A DNA stretch of 9,795 nt, taken from the NCBI GenBank assembly GCA_030605895.1, contig JAUWHL010000123.1, forward strand, positions 1 through 9,795. The letters run 5' to 3'. This document shows positions 1 through 7,001 of this stretch, one piece after another. A model generated the notes under the pieces. It saw only the letters and a program-made list of their open reading frames with translations, searched no databases and was not told where the DNA came from. The stretch comes from Promethearchaeota archaeon (GTDB lineage Archaea > Asgardarchaeota > Lokiarchaeia > Sigyniarchaeales > SOKP01). Within the stretch, counting starts at the first letter, position 1, and each line of letters begins with the position of its first letter. Both the position numbers and the translations under genes were made by a program.

Positions 1-64
1 CTTTTTGTTATTGTTTTTGTTGATTTCATTTAAAACAAGTCTTTTGGGCAAAAATCTTCATTTC

Positions 65-1378
65 TTAAGAATTATTAAGCCGATTTTTAAAATTTAACTT
101 AACTTGATTCACATAGAAAATAACTAAACTGTAGTATATTAACATTAATAATATCAATCCTCCTAAATTAAAAGGGAAGATTTCATAGGTTAGATAAAAT
201 ATAATCCAGAATGCTAATATCAAAAAAGCAATTAGATAATAAACATATTTAAAAAATACATATCGTTTAAAATCTCTTTCTAATAATATAAAGAAGATTA
301 AGAATGGAGCCAAAGCAACAATATGATGAGGCCATGAATCAAAATATACAAGAAGCATAATAGTGATCCCTGTAAAATACCCATTAATTAACTTATTTTG
401 TGAGTTATTAGAAAATATAAACAAGATAAATATTGGTATGTAAAAAAGTAGTGTAATTATAATGAAAACTAAAAAGGAGCTAATACTAATTCCGAGGAGT
501 TGAAAAAGAATTAATACAATCCTAGTGAGACTAAAAGAAGGGTTAATCTCTAAATCTCCTCCAACATTATAGGTATATTCACCGGTGAGATTAACTTCAA
601 TAAATCCCTCTATCATTTCAGGATAGATTACAAAAAATAATCCTGATATTATAATTGGAAAAATAGAACCAAACAGTCTTATAATCGTTCTTTTAAATTG
701 GAATTCCAATTTCTTGGTTTCTCTATTATAATTTAAGAGAAGTATAAAAGGCAAAAGAAGTATCAGGGAAGGTTTGAATGAAATTCCTAATCCTAAGAAT
801 AACCCACCTACTAGGTCGTACCTTAGGCTGTCTTTTAGGAAATAAAAAAGTGAAATTAGAATGAAAAAAGATACTACAATATTTATCTGACCTAAAAAAT
901 AGTTCAGAAATTGAGGAAGCATTATTAAAAAAATGCCAGAGTGATGAAGAATAGATTCATTATCCGGTTCATCAAATACATCTTTAAATCTATTTAATTT
1001 ATAATTAATATTTATCTTCTTTTCTCTGTTCATAAAAATTTGAATAATTTTATAGATCAAATAGATTACAACAATATTTAATGCAAAATTAAAGATTTGA
1101 TATGTAAAAAATCCTAATTTTAATCCTAATAAAGAAAAAGGAGTGAAGAAATAGGCAGAAATGGGTAAATATCTAAATGGAAAGAGATATAATGATGAAT
1201 TGTATAGGTTTGGGGGATCATCTATTACAATTAAACCAGCATTATAGAAAGTTAAATAATCTGAATTGTTGCTACTCATCAAAGGACTTTCTAAATAAAA
1301 AAAGAATATGAAAGTTATTAGTAAATAAACAATATTTAATAAGACAGCGAATAAAAAAAAAATCTGTGTTCTATTCAT
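65..1378 (-). CDS. GT87-type (DUF2029) multi-pass membrane glycosyltransferase
   Basis: This is probably a polyprenyl-phosphate-sugar dependent (GT-C fold) glycosyltransferase of the GT87/DUF2029 group, whose known members are membrane mannosyltransferases. The 437 residues form about ten to twelve hydrophobic helices. The family pattern is visible in order: an acidic residue in the first outer loop (Asp40, in SDYLTFYNAG, the expected catalytic loop position); an aromatic-Pro segment FRYLPISAYFFTPF at 68-81; GQINIVV at 163-169; FKPSLILLLPF at 201-211; and WPHHIVALAPF at 349-359. A polar loop at about 118-145 separates helices. The length is normal for the family and the ATG start gives an N-terminal membrane helix at once. 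It lies 84 bp downstream of the acyltransferase gene on the same strand and may be co-transcribed with it. The leader has only a weak SD-like GAAGAT. Sugar and acceptor cannot be told from sequence. Confidence 0.8.
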   Translation of the reverse strand: MNRTQIFFLFAVLLNIVYLLITFIFFFYLESPLMSSNNSDYLTFYNAGLIVIDDPPNLYNSSLYLFPFRYLPISAYFFTPFSLLGLKLGFFTYQIFNFALNIVVIYLIYKIIQIFMNREKKININYKLNRFKDVFDEPDNESILHHSGIFLIMLPQFLNYFLGQINIVVSFFILISLFYFLKDSLRYDLVGGLFLGLGISFKPSLILLLPFILLLNYNRETKKLEFQFKRTIIRLFGSIFPIIISGLFFVIYPEMIEGFIEVNLTGEYTYNVGGDLEINPSFSLTRIVLILFQLLGISISSFLVFIIITLLFYIPIFILFIFSNNSQNKLINGYFTGITIMLLVYFDSWPHHIVALAPFLIFFILLERDFKRYVFFKYVYYLIAFLILAFWIIFYLTYEIFPFNLGGLILLMLIYYSLVIFYVNQVKLNFKNRLNNS

Positions 1379-1462
1379 CTACTATCTTCAAATCTATTAA
1401 GTAATAAATCGAAATATCTATCATTAATTAGGTTTTTAATAATTATTTTAAATTAAAAAATG

Positions 1463-2875
1463 TTAAGAATTATCTTCTTTAATATCATCTTTCGACAGTT
1501 TTTTCATGAAATCTTCCATCTTCTTTACTCTTTCTTTCTTAAGTCTATTGTAAACTTTCTTGGTTGTTTTCTTAACAGCTTCACCAGATTTTTGTCCGAT
1601 CCGACCAAATTGAACCATTAACCATTCAGGAGATCCAACACCATTAGCATATTCCATCCAAATATACATAAAGATACCAAGAAACCCGACGTATGATAAA
1701 CTAACTATTAAGAAGATGGCGATATTGTATTGCTTGAAAAATAACGGAATAAATAAAAAATGAATGAGAAAAAGACTCAGCGAGGTTTTGCCATAATATA
1801 TTAGCGTTTTGGTAAAATTATTGGAGTTTTCCTTTATATCAATATAATAAAAGAAAATAGAAATTATTAGTAATGCCATACCCTGATTATAAAACAAATT
1901 TGCACTTGTTCCTCGAATTAAAAAACTAGGCATACCAGGAAATACAAAAAAATCTTGTTTATTTGCAGTTATTAATAATTGTAAATGTGGATACTCTAAT
2001 AGTCCACCGATCTCCTCCATTGATGAAGGAGTTTGTAAATACCAGCCAGGTTGCCAATCTGTAAAATTGAGCCCATTAGGATAATAAGAAAAGATACCAA
2101 ATAAAACAAATATTATTCCCCATACAAAAAATATCCTAAACAGACCTATATAAGCATCTTTAGTTCCTTTATTCATAGCGTCATAAATATATTCTCCAAA
2201 TATTGTTGACATAAAACAAATAGACACCCATGGTAAAAGGGTTAAATGGGGAGTTGGAGAGGTAATAATGTAATGGAAAATACTTAAAATAATATTTCCA
2301 TTGCTTTTTCCTATATAGAGAATAGCTCTTAATGCAGGAGATAAAAATATTATTAGTATTCCAAGGAAAATGCGTCTCGATTTTCTTATTTTTAAGATAT
2401 AAAAAGAAAAAATTTGAGCAAAACCAATAAATGTAATAATATTCCAACCATAAATAGCCACTGTCACTACTCCGTCCTGAATAACTAAAATATTAGTAAA
2501 CATTCCTATAATTATCATTACAAGTCCACGCGTAAAAATCCGATTTCTGATAATTTTGGGGTGTACTATTCCTTCCTTCCGCTTAATACTAAATATAACA
2601 CTCAGTGCTGAAAGAAAGACAAATAAAGAAGGCCCTAAAATATCTAACAGGGAAAGTAATATTCCAAATAAATAAATAGAATCAGGAGCAAGCCATGCTT
2701 GTGCTGTGTGCGCTAAAATTACAAAACATATTGCAAAGCCTTTAAGAAAATCTATAGATGTAATACGTCTGGGTGACGCATAATCTTTCAGATCTTCAAG
2801 GGGTATTTCTTGTTTTAAATAATTGAACAAAGGAGGGGACTCTGTTTCGATTTCTGATAATGATTGGGAAGACAT
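1463..2875 (-). CDS. Membrane acyltransferase, DUF1624/HGSNAT-like (acyltransferase-3 superfamily)
   Basis: This is a multi-pass protein of 470 residues that probably transfers an acyl group, from acyl-CoA in characterised relatives, onto a sugar or other envelope component. The family signature opens after a polar N-terminus of about 35 residues: RITSIDFLKGFAI at 37-49 followed by ILAHTAQAW with the conserved His56. Then come GPSLFVFLSAL at 81-91, YGWNIITFIGFAQI at 142-155, LLPW plus a helix at 213-232, GKTSLSLFLIHFLFIP at 362-377 and a GSPEWLM motif at 414-420, the last two typical of the C-terminal end of this superfamily. About ten membrane helices are visible. A large loop at about 262-325 probably faces outside. 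A Lys-rich cytoplasmic tail (430-470) is an add-on. It is the first gene of the minus-strand unit with the GT87 gene, so surface glycan or glycolipid modification is the likely role. The exact family (DUF1624, DUF418 or acyltransferase-3) is uncertain. Confidence 0.75.
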   Translation of the reverse strand: MSSQSLSEIETESPPLFNYLKQEIPLEDLKDYASPRRITSIDFLKGFAICFVILAHTAQAWLAPDSIYLFGILLSLLDILGPSLFVFLSALSVIFSIKRKEGIVHPKIIRNRIFTRGLVMIIIGMFTNILVIQDGVVTVAIYGWNIITFIGFAQIFSFYILKIRKSRRIFLGILIIFLSPALRAILYIGKSNGNIILSIFHYIITSPTPHLTLLPWVSICFMSTIFGEYIYDAMNKGTKDAYIGLFRIFFVWGIIFVLFGIFSYYPNGLNFTDWQPGWYLQTPSSMEEIGGLLEYPHLQLLITANKQDFFVFPGMPSFLIRGTSANLFYNQGMALLIISIFFYYIDIKENSNNFTKTLIYYGKTSLSLFLIHFLFIPLFFKQYNIAIFLIVSLSYVGFLGIFMYIWMEYANGVGSPEWLMVQFGRIGQKSGEAVKKTTKKVYNRLKKERVKKMEDFMKKLSKDDIKEDNS

Positions 2876-2890
2876 TTTAACTCAATTCTC

Positions 2891-2914
2891 TATATATATT
2901 TATTTCTTTTTAAA
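2891..2914 (-). promoter_or_regulatory. Archaeal TATA/BRE promoter of the acyltransferase gene
   Basis: Read on the minus strand, a purine run AAAAAGAA is followed by ATAAATATATATA. This resembles an archaeal BRE plus TATA box. The box centre lies about 22-25 nt upstream of the ATG at 2875, so transcription would begin at or just before the start codon, implying a leaderless or nearly leaderless message. No Shine-Dalgarno sequence is visible before this ATG, which agrees. The assignment is by eye only. Confidence 0.5.
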
Positions 2915-2967
2915 ACCTAAGAAAAATTAATATTATCAAAATTTATTTTAATATTATTCTTTTGGAG

Positions 2968-2980
2968 TTTTTATAATTTT
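2968..2980 (+). promoter_or_regulatory. Probable TATA box for the 3014-4329 pair
   Basis: TTTTTATAATTTT lies about 35-45 nt upstream of the ATG at 3014, so a start of transcription near 3000 would leave a short leader. A GGATGA at 3002-3007 may act as a weak ribosome binding site. The surrounding DNA is very A+T rich, so other boxes are possible. Confidence 0.35.
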
Positions 2981-3013
2981 GTAATTTTAATGAAAAAATT
3001 TGGATGACTTGTA

Positions 3014-3436
3014 ATGGATCTTAAAAAATATATTAACACTTATATTATAGGTGTTATCGGTTCTTTAATATTAATATTATCTGAATTCTTTTCATGGTTT
3101 TCTGATTATAACTTAATTGAGATTTATGTTATTACTTCATCGGTAGATATCGAAGATTCATTTTTGTTTTTATTTCCACTACTGAGTGGAATTATTTGTT
3201 TAATTGCAAGTACTTTAGTGATTTATAAAACTGAGTTAAAGATAAAAGCTGTTATCATATTCTTTGTTGGTCTAGGTTTTTTGATAATTTTCTTTATTGA
3301 TTATATTACTCAAGATATTGTATACATATCTAATGCAGGTATCGGCTTCTATTTAGGAATTATTGGATTTCTTTTAATATTAATTAATGTAACTAATGTA
3401 TTACTCACAATAGAAAAACAGAAGGGGGGTAATTAA
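3014..3436 (+). CDS. Small four-helix membrane protein of unknown function
   Basis: I do not recognise a family. The 140-residue protein has four clear hydrophobic segments at about 9-30, 49-71, 77-97 and 107-132. The loop between the first two contains a short aromatic/acidic stretch (FFSWFSDYNLIEIY), and a Gly-rich start to helix 4 (NAGIGFYLGIIGF) looks structural. Both ends are short and charged, with a cytoplasmic-type LysLeuLys patch near 74-78. The gene ends in TAA only 2 nt before the proposed start of the winged-helix gene. The ribosome binding site of that gene is inside the last codons here (AAG GGG GGT), so the two are almost certainly one operon and translationally coupled. A small membrane partner or sensor for the regulator is an inference from this arrangement. 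Confidence 0.75.
   Translation: MDLKKYINTYIIGVIGSLILILSEFFSWFSDYNLIEIYVITSSVDIEDSFLFLFPLLSGIICLIASTLVIYKTELKIKAVIIFFVGLGFLIIFFIDYITQDIVYISNAGIGFYLGIIGFLLILINVTNVLLTIEKQKGGN
3424..3430 (+). promoter_or_regulatory. Strong Shine-Dalgarno site deciding an ATT start
   Basis: GGGGGGT can pair along its full length, counting G-U wobbles, with the archaeal/bacterial anti-SD core (5'-ACCUCCU). It ends 8 nt before ATT at 3439, an ideal spacing. No ATG, GTG or TTG lies at that distance. This is the main evidence that translation of the winged-helix gene begins at the ATT. Confidence 0.6.
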
Positions 3437-3438
3437 GA

Positions 3439-4329
3439 ATTCCTAAAGGACCTAATAAACCAGAAAAGCAACCTAAGGAACAAGATGTTGAATCAAGTTT
3501 TTATTATGCTCTAGGTCATGAAATTCGGAGAAAAATAATAAGAAATATCGGAGATAATGAATTTACATCCTTTACTAACCTTAAAAAAGAACTTGGAGTG
3601 AGTACTGGTACAATTTATCATCACTTAGACACGTTATCAGAATTAATAGAACAAAAAGCAGATAAGAAATATTATTTGAGAGAATTAGGAATATATGCTT
3701 ATAATTCTTTAAAGAATAATATTGAAACTATTAAATCACCTGATTTCACTCATCGAGAGTTAAGATCTCCAATATTGCGTAAATTAATGAAGGTTACCTC
3801 TAAGAGATTCATCCAATTTGAAAAAGAAGATAAATTAATTACCATTATAATCTCTTTGAGTATATTAATAACAGGTACAATTTTATGTGGTTTGAATAGC
3901 TTCTACTCGTTTTTATTATTCTTTATTGACAGTGAACAATATAATTTGGATTTTGTTTTATGGATTTTTATAAGTTTTAGTTTTGTAGCAAATTTATTTG
4001 TATTTTTCATCATAATCGAAGGAATCTCCCGATTATTTTATAAAAAAAAAGAGAACACTTTGAATTTTTTAATTTCTTTCCCTATTATACAGCTTCCAAT
4101 GGTCTTTTATCTTATATCTCATCTTATGTTTAAATTATTTGACCTTTTAAATATTAGTATATTCAATTTACTTGATAAAATCTTCTTAATTATTTTCCAA
4201 GTCTGGTCGCTATGGCTATTATCATATAGTCTATGTGTAAAAAAAGAATTAAAAATTGAAACTAGTCTAATAATTTCACTATTACTCCATTACGGCAGTT
4301 TTACGATAATTCTTTTTGTATTGGTTTAA
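3439..4329 (+). CDS. Winged-helix (ArsR-like) regulator with C-terminal multi-pass membrane domain, probable ATT start
   Basis: This is a predicted membrane-anchored DNA-binding protein. From the ATT the product is 296 residues. The first usual start codon is GTG at 3598, which falls inside the recognition helix and would remove half the domain. The reading frame is open upstream to 3433 and encodes a proper winged helix: a Pro/Lys-rich lead (1-16), FYYALGHEIRRKIIRNIG at 21-38, EFTSFTNLKKELGVSTGTIYHH at 41-62, then a wing (LIEQKADKKYYLRELG, about 69-84). Residues 85-130 link to about five hydrophobic helices (about 133-161, 171-198, 208-238, 243-266, 275-296). The final part (WSLWLLSYSLCVKKELKIETS, 256-276) recalls Yip1-type membrane domains, a weak resemblance. 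The domain probably regulates genes in response to a membrane signal, perhaps its own operon. Its stop overlaps the convergent ATP-grasp gene by 29 bp. Confidence 0.75.
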   Translation: MPKGPNKPEKQPKEQDVESSFYYALGHEIRRKIIRNIGDNEFTSFTNLKKELGVSTGTIYHHLDTLSELIEQKADKKYYLRELGIYAYNSLKNNIETIKSPDFTHRELRSPILRKLMKVTSKRFIQFEKEDKLITIIISLSILITGTILCGLNSFYSFLLFFIDSEQYNLDFVLWIFISFSFVANLFVFFIIIEGISRLFYKKKENTLNFLISFPIIQLPMVFYLISHLMFKLFDLLNISIFNLLDKIFLIIFQVWSLWLLSYSLCVKKELKIETSLIISLLLHYGSFTIILFVLV

Positions 4330-5608
4330 TGACCTTGAAATTTAAACTTTTCAAAGCCTCAAAAATTTTGTTTATTCGTATCTTTGAGGAATTTAGATCC
4401 TTTGTTTTTGTAGCAATAAAACAGGAATAAAAATTTGGGTCCTCAAGTGCTATTGGAGGTGTGACAAATTCAGGGATTAATTTTATCAATTTAGGCATAT
4501 AATCTTCATAGAATCCTTCTATATTTTCAAATTCATCAGAGTAAAAATCAACTCGTGTGAAAATGGAATGATTTAGAAATTTTACTTCAGGAGTTCTTAG
4601 AATATTGAATTTTGATTTAAATATTAATTCCGCACAATTTAGATTAATAATATTTCTTAACCCTATATATGATGTAGTTAACCTAGGATTAATTTCTATA
4701 AAATGAAAAGATCCATTATGTTGTTCTATGAAATCAATGCCAAAATATCCTTCAATTTTGAGGATATTTATTTTCTTTAAAATTGATGATAATTTTTCTA
4801 TTAATTCTTTATAATTACTTAAAGGTGTGTACCCTCCAAGATATTCAGGTGTTAAATTCTTGAGATTTATATCTTGCGAATTCACACTCAAAATTATTGG
4901 ATTTTCATCAATATGAGGCGCACCTATTACTGATATGCTTAAATTCTTTCCATCGATGAATTCTTGGAGAATATAACTCCTATTTTTATCTAAGTTTGTA
5001 TCAATGTCTTTGAGGAAATTTAATAGTTGAGATTCTTTTTCAAAATAATATATTGATTCTGCCCCAACACCGTCTTCTGGTTTAATTACAATAGAACTTT
5101 TTAATTTCTTAAATTTTTGCATTATAAAATCTTTATCAAAATGAGTTTTTTTATGAGGTATTGAGTAAGTTCTTGGAGATAAGATTTTCCTACTTTTAAA
5201 TAACTTGTAAGTTTTTATTTTTGAAGTACCGTACTTTATACCATTTAGATTAGTACTTAGAATTGTTTTTTTACAATTGTTAACTATTTTAGTTAAATTA
5301 TAAAGTATATTTGAAGTCTCAGGTGCGATAATGAAAGTATAATGGCATTTATTTACAATGTCTTTGAAAATGGTTGTATAATCGTCATTTTCATTTACTT
5401 TTCTAACTATATCTGCTTGTAAAAAATTTGAAAGAAAGAAAATCCTATGATCTAAAATGGTATGGATCTCAAAATCTAAAACTTTAAAATCTGCGATGAT
5501 CGACCTTAACATCCCAAATCCTTCACAAAAAAGTGAATTTGGTATTTTTATTTGACTAAAACCACCACCCGAAACAAACTCAAAAATAAAAATTAAATTT
5601 TTACTCAT
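4301..5608 (-). CDS. ATP-grasp ligase resembling tyramine-L-glutamate ligase (MfnD-like)
   Basis: ATP-grasp enzymes activate a carboxylate as an acyl phosphate and join it to an amine. MfnD adds glutamate to tyramine in methanofuran synthesis. The 435-residue soluble protein has the family layout: an N-terminal FEFVSGGG at 9-16 with a following Rossmann-like region; a nucleotide-binding Lys176 and loop in VIKPEDGVGAES (174-184); the adenine-side segment ILQEFIDGKNLSISVIGA (213-230); GIDFIEQ (290-296); and the metal-binding FIEINPRLTTSYIGLRN (303-319, with Glu305 and Asn307). Start motif and EINPRLTTSY are characteristic of the MfnD-like group. An extra C-terminal region (about 335-435) continues beyond the grasp core. 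It stands alone, with no other methanofuran gene in the window, so a different amine/acid pair remains possible. No SD is visible before the ATG. Confidence 0.7.
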   Translation of the reverse strand: MSKNLIFIFEFVSGGGFSQIKIPNSLFCEGFGMLRSIIADFKVLDFEIHTILDHRIFFLSNFLQADIVRKVNENDDYTTIFKDIVNKCHYTFIIAPETSNILYNLTKIVNNCKKTILSTNLNGIKYGTSKIKTYKLFKSRKILSPRTYSIPHKKTHFDKDFIMQKFKKLKSSIVIKPEDGVGAESIYYFEKESQLLNFLKDIDTNLDKNRSYILQEFIDGKNLSISVIGAPHIDENPIILSVNSQDINLKNLTPEYLGGYTPLSNYKELIEKLSSILKKINILKIEGYFGIDFIEQHNGSFHFIEINPRLTTSYIGLRNIINLNCAELIFKSKFNILRTPEVKFLNHSIFTRVDFYSDEFENIEGFYEDYMPKLIKLIPEFVTPPIALEDPNFYSCFIATKTKDLNSSKIRINKIFEALKSLNFKVIKPIQKELS

Positions 5609-5654
5609 TTTTAAAATAAATTCATAATATTCAGATTTTTCTAAATTAGAGATT

Positions 5655-5664
5655 CATATAAACA
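5655..5664 (-). promoter_or_regulatory. Possible TATA box of the ATP-grasp gene
   Basis: On the minus strand TGTTTATATG lies about 47-56 nt upstream of the start codon. Transcription would then begin about 20-25 nt before the ATG. It is the most TATA-like element in the divergent region 5609-5744, but several A/T runs compete with it. Confidence 0.35.
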
Positions 5665-5691
5665 TTTGCATAGATTAGTTTTAAAATGATG

Positions 5692-5707
5692 ATTAAATTA
5701 ATTTAAT
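5692..5707. promoter_or_regulatory. 16-bp perfect A/T palindrome in the divergent promoter region
   Basis: ATTAAATTAATTTAAT reads identically on both strands. It sits 38 bp before the ATG at 5745 and may contain or overlap the TATA element of that gene (ATTTAATTAA at 5701-5710). It could be a regulator site or simply chance in A/T-only DNA. Confidence 0.3.
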
Positions 5708-5744
5708 TAACTCAAATTTAAGAAAAAAACTGAAAGATCTGACT

Positions 5745-6980
5745 ATGACTTTTTTTCAAGATGAGGTAATGCAACGCATTAGATACCTCCACTTCTCAAT
5801 AAAAAAAATTGAAGAAGCTTTAGATAAAGAAGATGAGACTTTTAGCTTAGATGATCTAAATCTTATAATGGAATATACTAAGATCTTGAATATTAATTAT
5901 AAAAATGAAAAACATAGAGAAATATTAAAAGAATTAGATATAACTCCAAATTTTTATGATTCTCAAGCTAATCAAGAAATAGAGATTCAAGATATGATGT
6001 TCGAATGTGCTCGTGCATTATGGGTCATGGCAAAATCTTATTCTCAATTATCTGAGAAATATGAAGCGGAAGAGGAATGGGAAAATGCTATTATTGCTAT
6101 GACAGAGTGTAGTAAAATATATAAAAGTGCTGCCTATTTTAGTGCTGCTGTTGTAAATCAAAACGATACAGGGACAATTCTCAATTCAGAAAATTTAGAA
6201 CTAAATTCAGAAGAAGCAAGAACTCTAGCTCAAAGTCTTGCTGCTTTACGAGAAGAAAATAACAATAATATTTATTTTTCTTCAAAATTATATTCAGGTC
6301 TCAGTTTATTATCAAAAAGATTATTTTATCTAAAAACGCATGAAGAGAAAAAGAAACAACAAATTCGAGCTCAATTTCATTATGATATGGGAAAAGCATG
6401 TTATCTCAAAGCGCGTGCATCTTTAGAATCATCAATTACATCAATTATTAAAGATAAAGTTACAAAATTACAACAAAAAGCTAAATGGTATTATTTGAAA
6501 GCAAAAGATATTTGGGAATATATGCTCGAAAATCTTTCATTATCTCATGAAGAACAAGATAATATTGAATTGAATTTATCAATTGTAAATGAAAATCTAA
6601 GTGAAAACAATGTGGAACAATTAGAATACGAAGAAATAAAGAAGATACAAGATCCGGAACCAATTATAATCATTCCAGAAAATTTAGCTCCATTCGTTCC
6701 TAAAAGTATCATATATTTAACTAAATTTGTGCCAAAAGATCTAAATATAAAACGATTTAAATCATATCAAAGAAAAAAATTGGAAGAAAAGATTCCCTAT
6801 AGTAAAAAAGAAAAATTGATAGATAAGAAAGCGGGAGTTGTAAGGACTATAAATGAACTAAAGTTACTACAAGAAAATAATGAAATAGATGTTGAAAAAT
6901 TCGCGGAACTTATGGAAAAATATTCTACAAAATTAGAAATGATTGACTCTGCTATTGAGAAATTAGCTAAAAAAAAATAA
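5745..6980 (+). CDS. All-helical protein, tentatively BRO1/ALIX-like
   Basis: I do not recognise this with certainty. The 411 residues have no membrane segment or signal peptide and predict as almost all helix. Residues 37-60 (DDLNLIMEYTKILNINYKNE), 85-108 (FECARALWVMAKSYSQLSEKY), 112-133 (WENAIIAMTECSKIYKSAAYF), 175-200 and 243-262 (QQKAKWYYLKAKDIWEYMLE) match, in order, the helix pattern of BRO1 domains: a YxxxL helix, an 'A..L...A..YSQLA' helix, a 'A...f..AA..F' helix and a later 'kA..y..A' helix. A linker with IIYLTKFVPKDL (322-333) also recalls the IY..VP stretch near the end of BRO1. The C-terminal 345-411 is Lys/Glu-rich helix. A TPR-like or helical-bundle protein is the alternative. 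BRO1 proteins in eukaryotes bind ESCRT-III, but no ESCRT gene is in the window. The start at 5745 is an ATG; Met9 (5769) is another candidate. Confidence 0.7.
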   Translation: MTFFQDEVMQRIRYLHFSIKKIEEALDKEDETFSLDDLNLIMEYTKILNINYKNEKHREILKELDITPNFYDSQANQEIEIQDMMFECARALWVMAKSYSQLSEKYEAEEEWENAIIAMTECSKIYKSAAYFSAAVVNQNDTGTILNSENLELNSEEARTLAQSLAALREENNNNIYFSSKLYSGLSLLSKRLFYLKTHEEKKKQQIRAQFHYDMGKACYLKARASLESSITSIIKDKVTKLQQKAKWYYLKAKDIWEYMLENLSLSHEEQDNIELNLSIVNENLSENNVEQLEYEEIKKIQDPEPIIIIPENLAPFVPKSIIYLTKFVPKDLNIKRFKSYQRKKLEEKIPYSKKEKLIDKKAGVVRTINELKLLQENNEIDVEKFAELMEKYSTKLEMIDSAIEKLAKKK

Positions 6981-7001
6981 TAAATTTTCTTTTCGGAAAA
7001 A

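Noticed and set aside
1..29. Possible start of another minus-strand gene (ATG at 29, reading MKSTKTITK)
   Set aside because: Only nine codons are in the window, with a stop directly before the ATG and no clear SD. It cannot be supported from this length.
2181..2447. Minus-strand 88-codon open frame
   Set aside because: It lies wholly inside the acyltransferase gene in another frame, with aromatic/Lys/Asn composition typical of A+T-rich shadow frames.
3424..3440. Programmed frameshift fusing the four-helix protein to the winged-helix protein at the G run
   Set aside because: A -1 slip on the G run leads straight into a TAA at 3430-3432, so no fusion would be made. Separate initiation at ATT fits better.
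6481..6663. Minus-strand 60-codon open frame
   Set aside because: It is antisense inside the helical protein gene, with no start signal and no recognisable content.
6981..7001. TTTTCGGAAAA inverted repeat between convergent genes as a hairpin terminator
   Set aside because: The arms would leave a loop of one base, which cannot fold. T-rich tracts may still end transcription here, but there is no hairpin.
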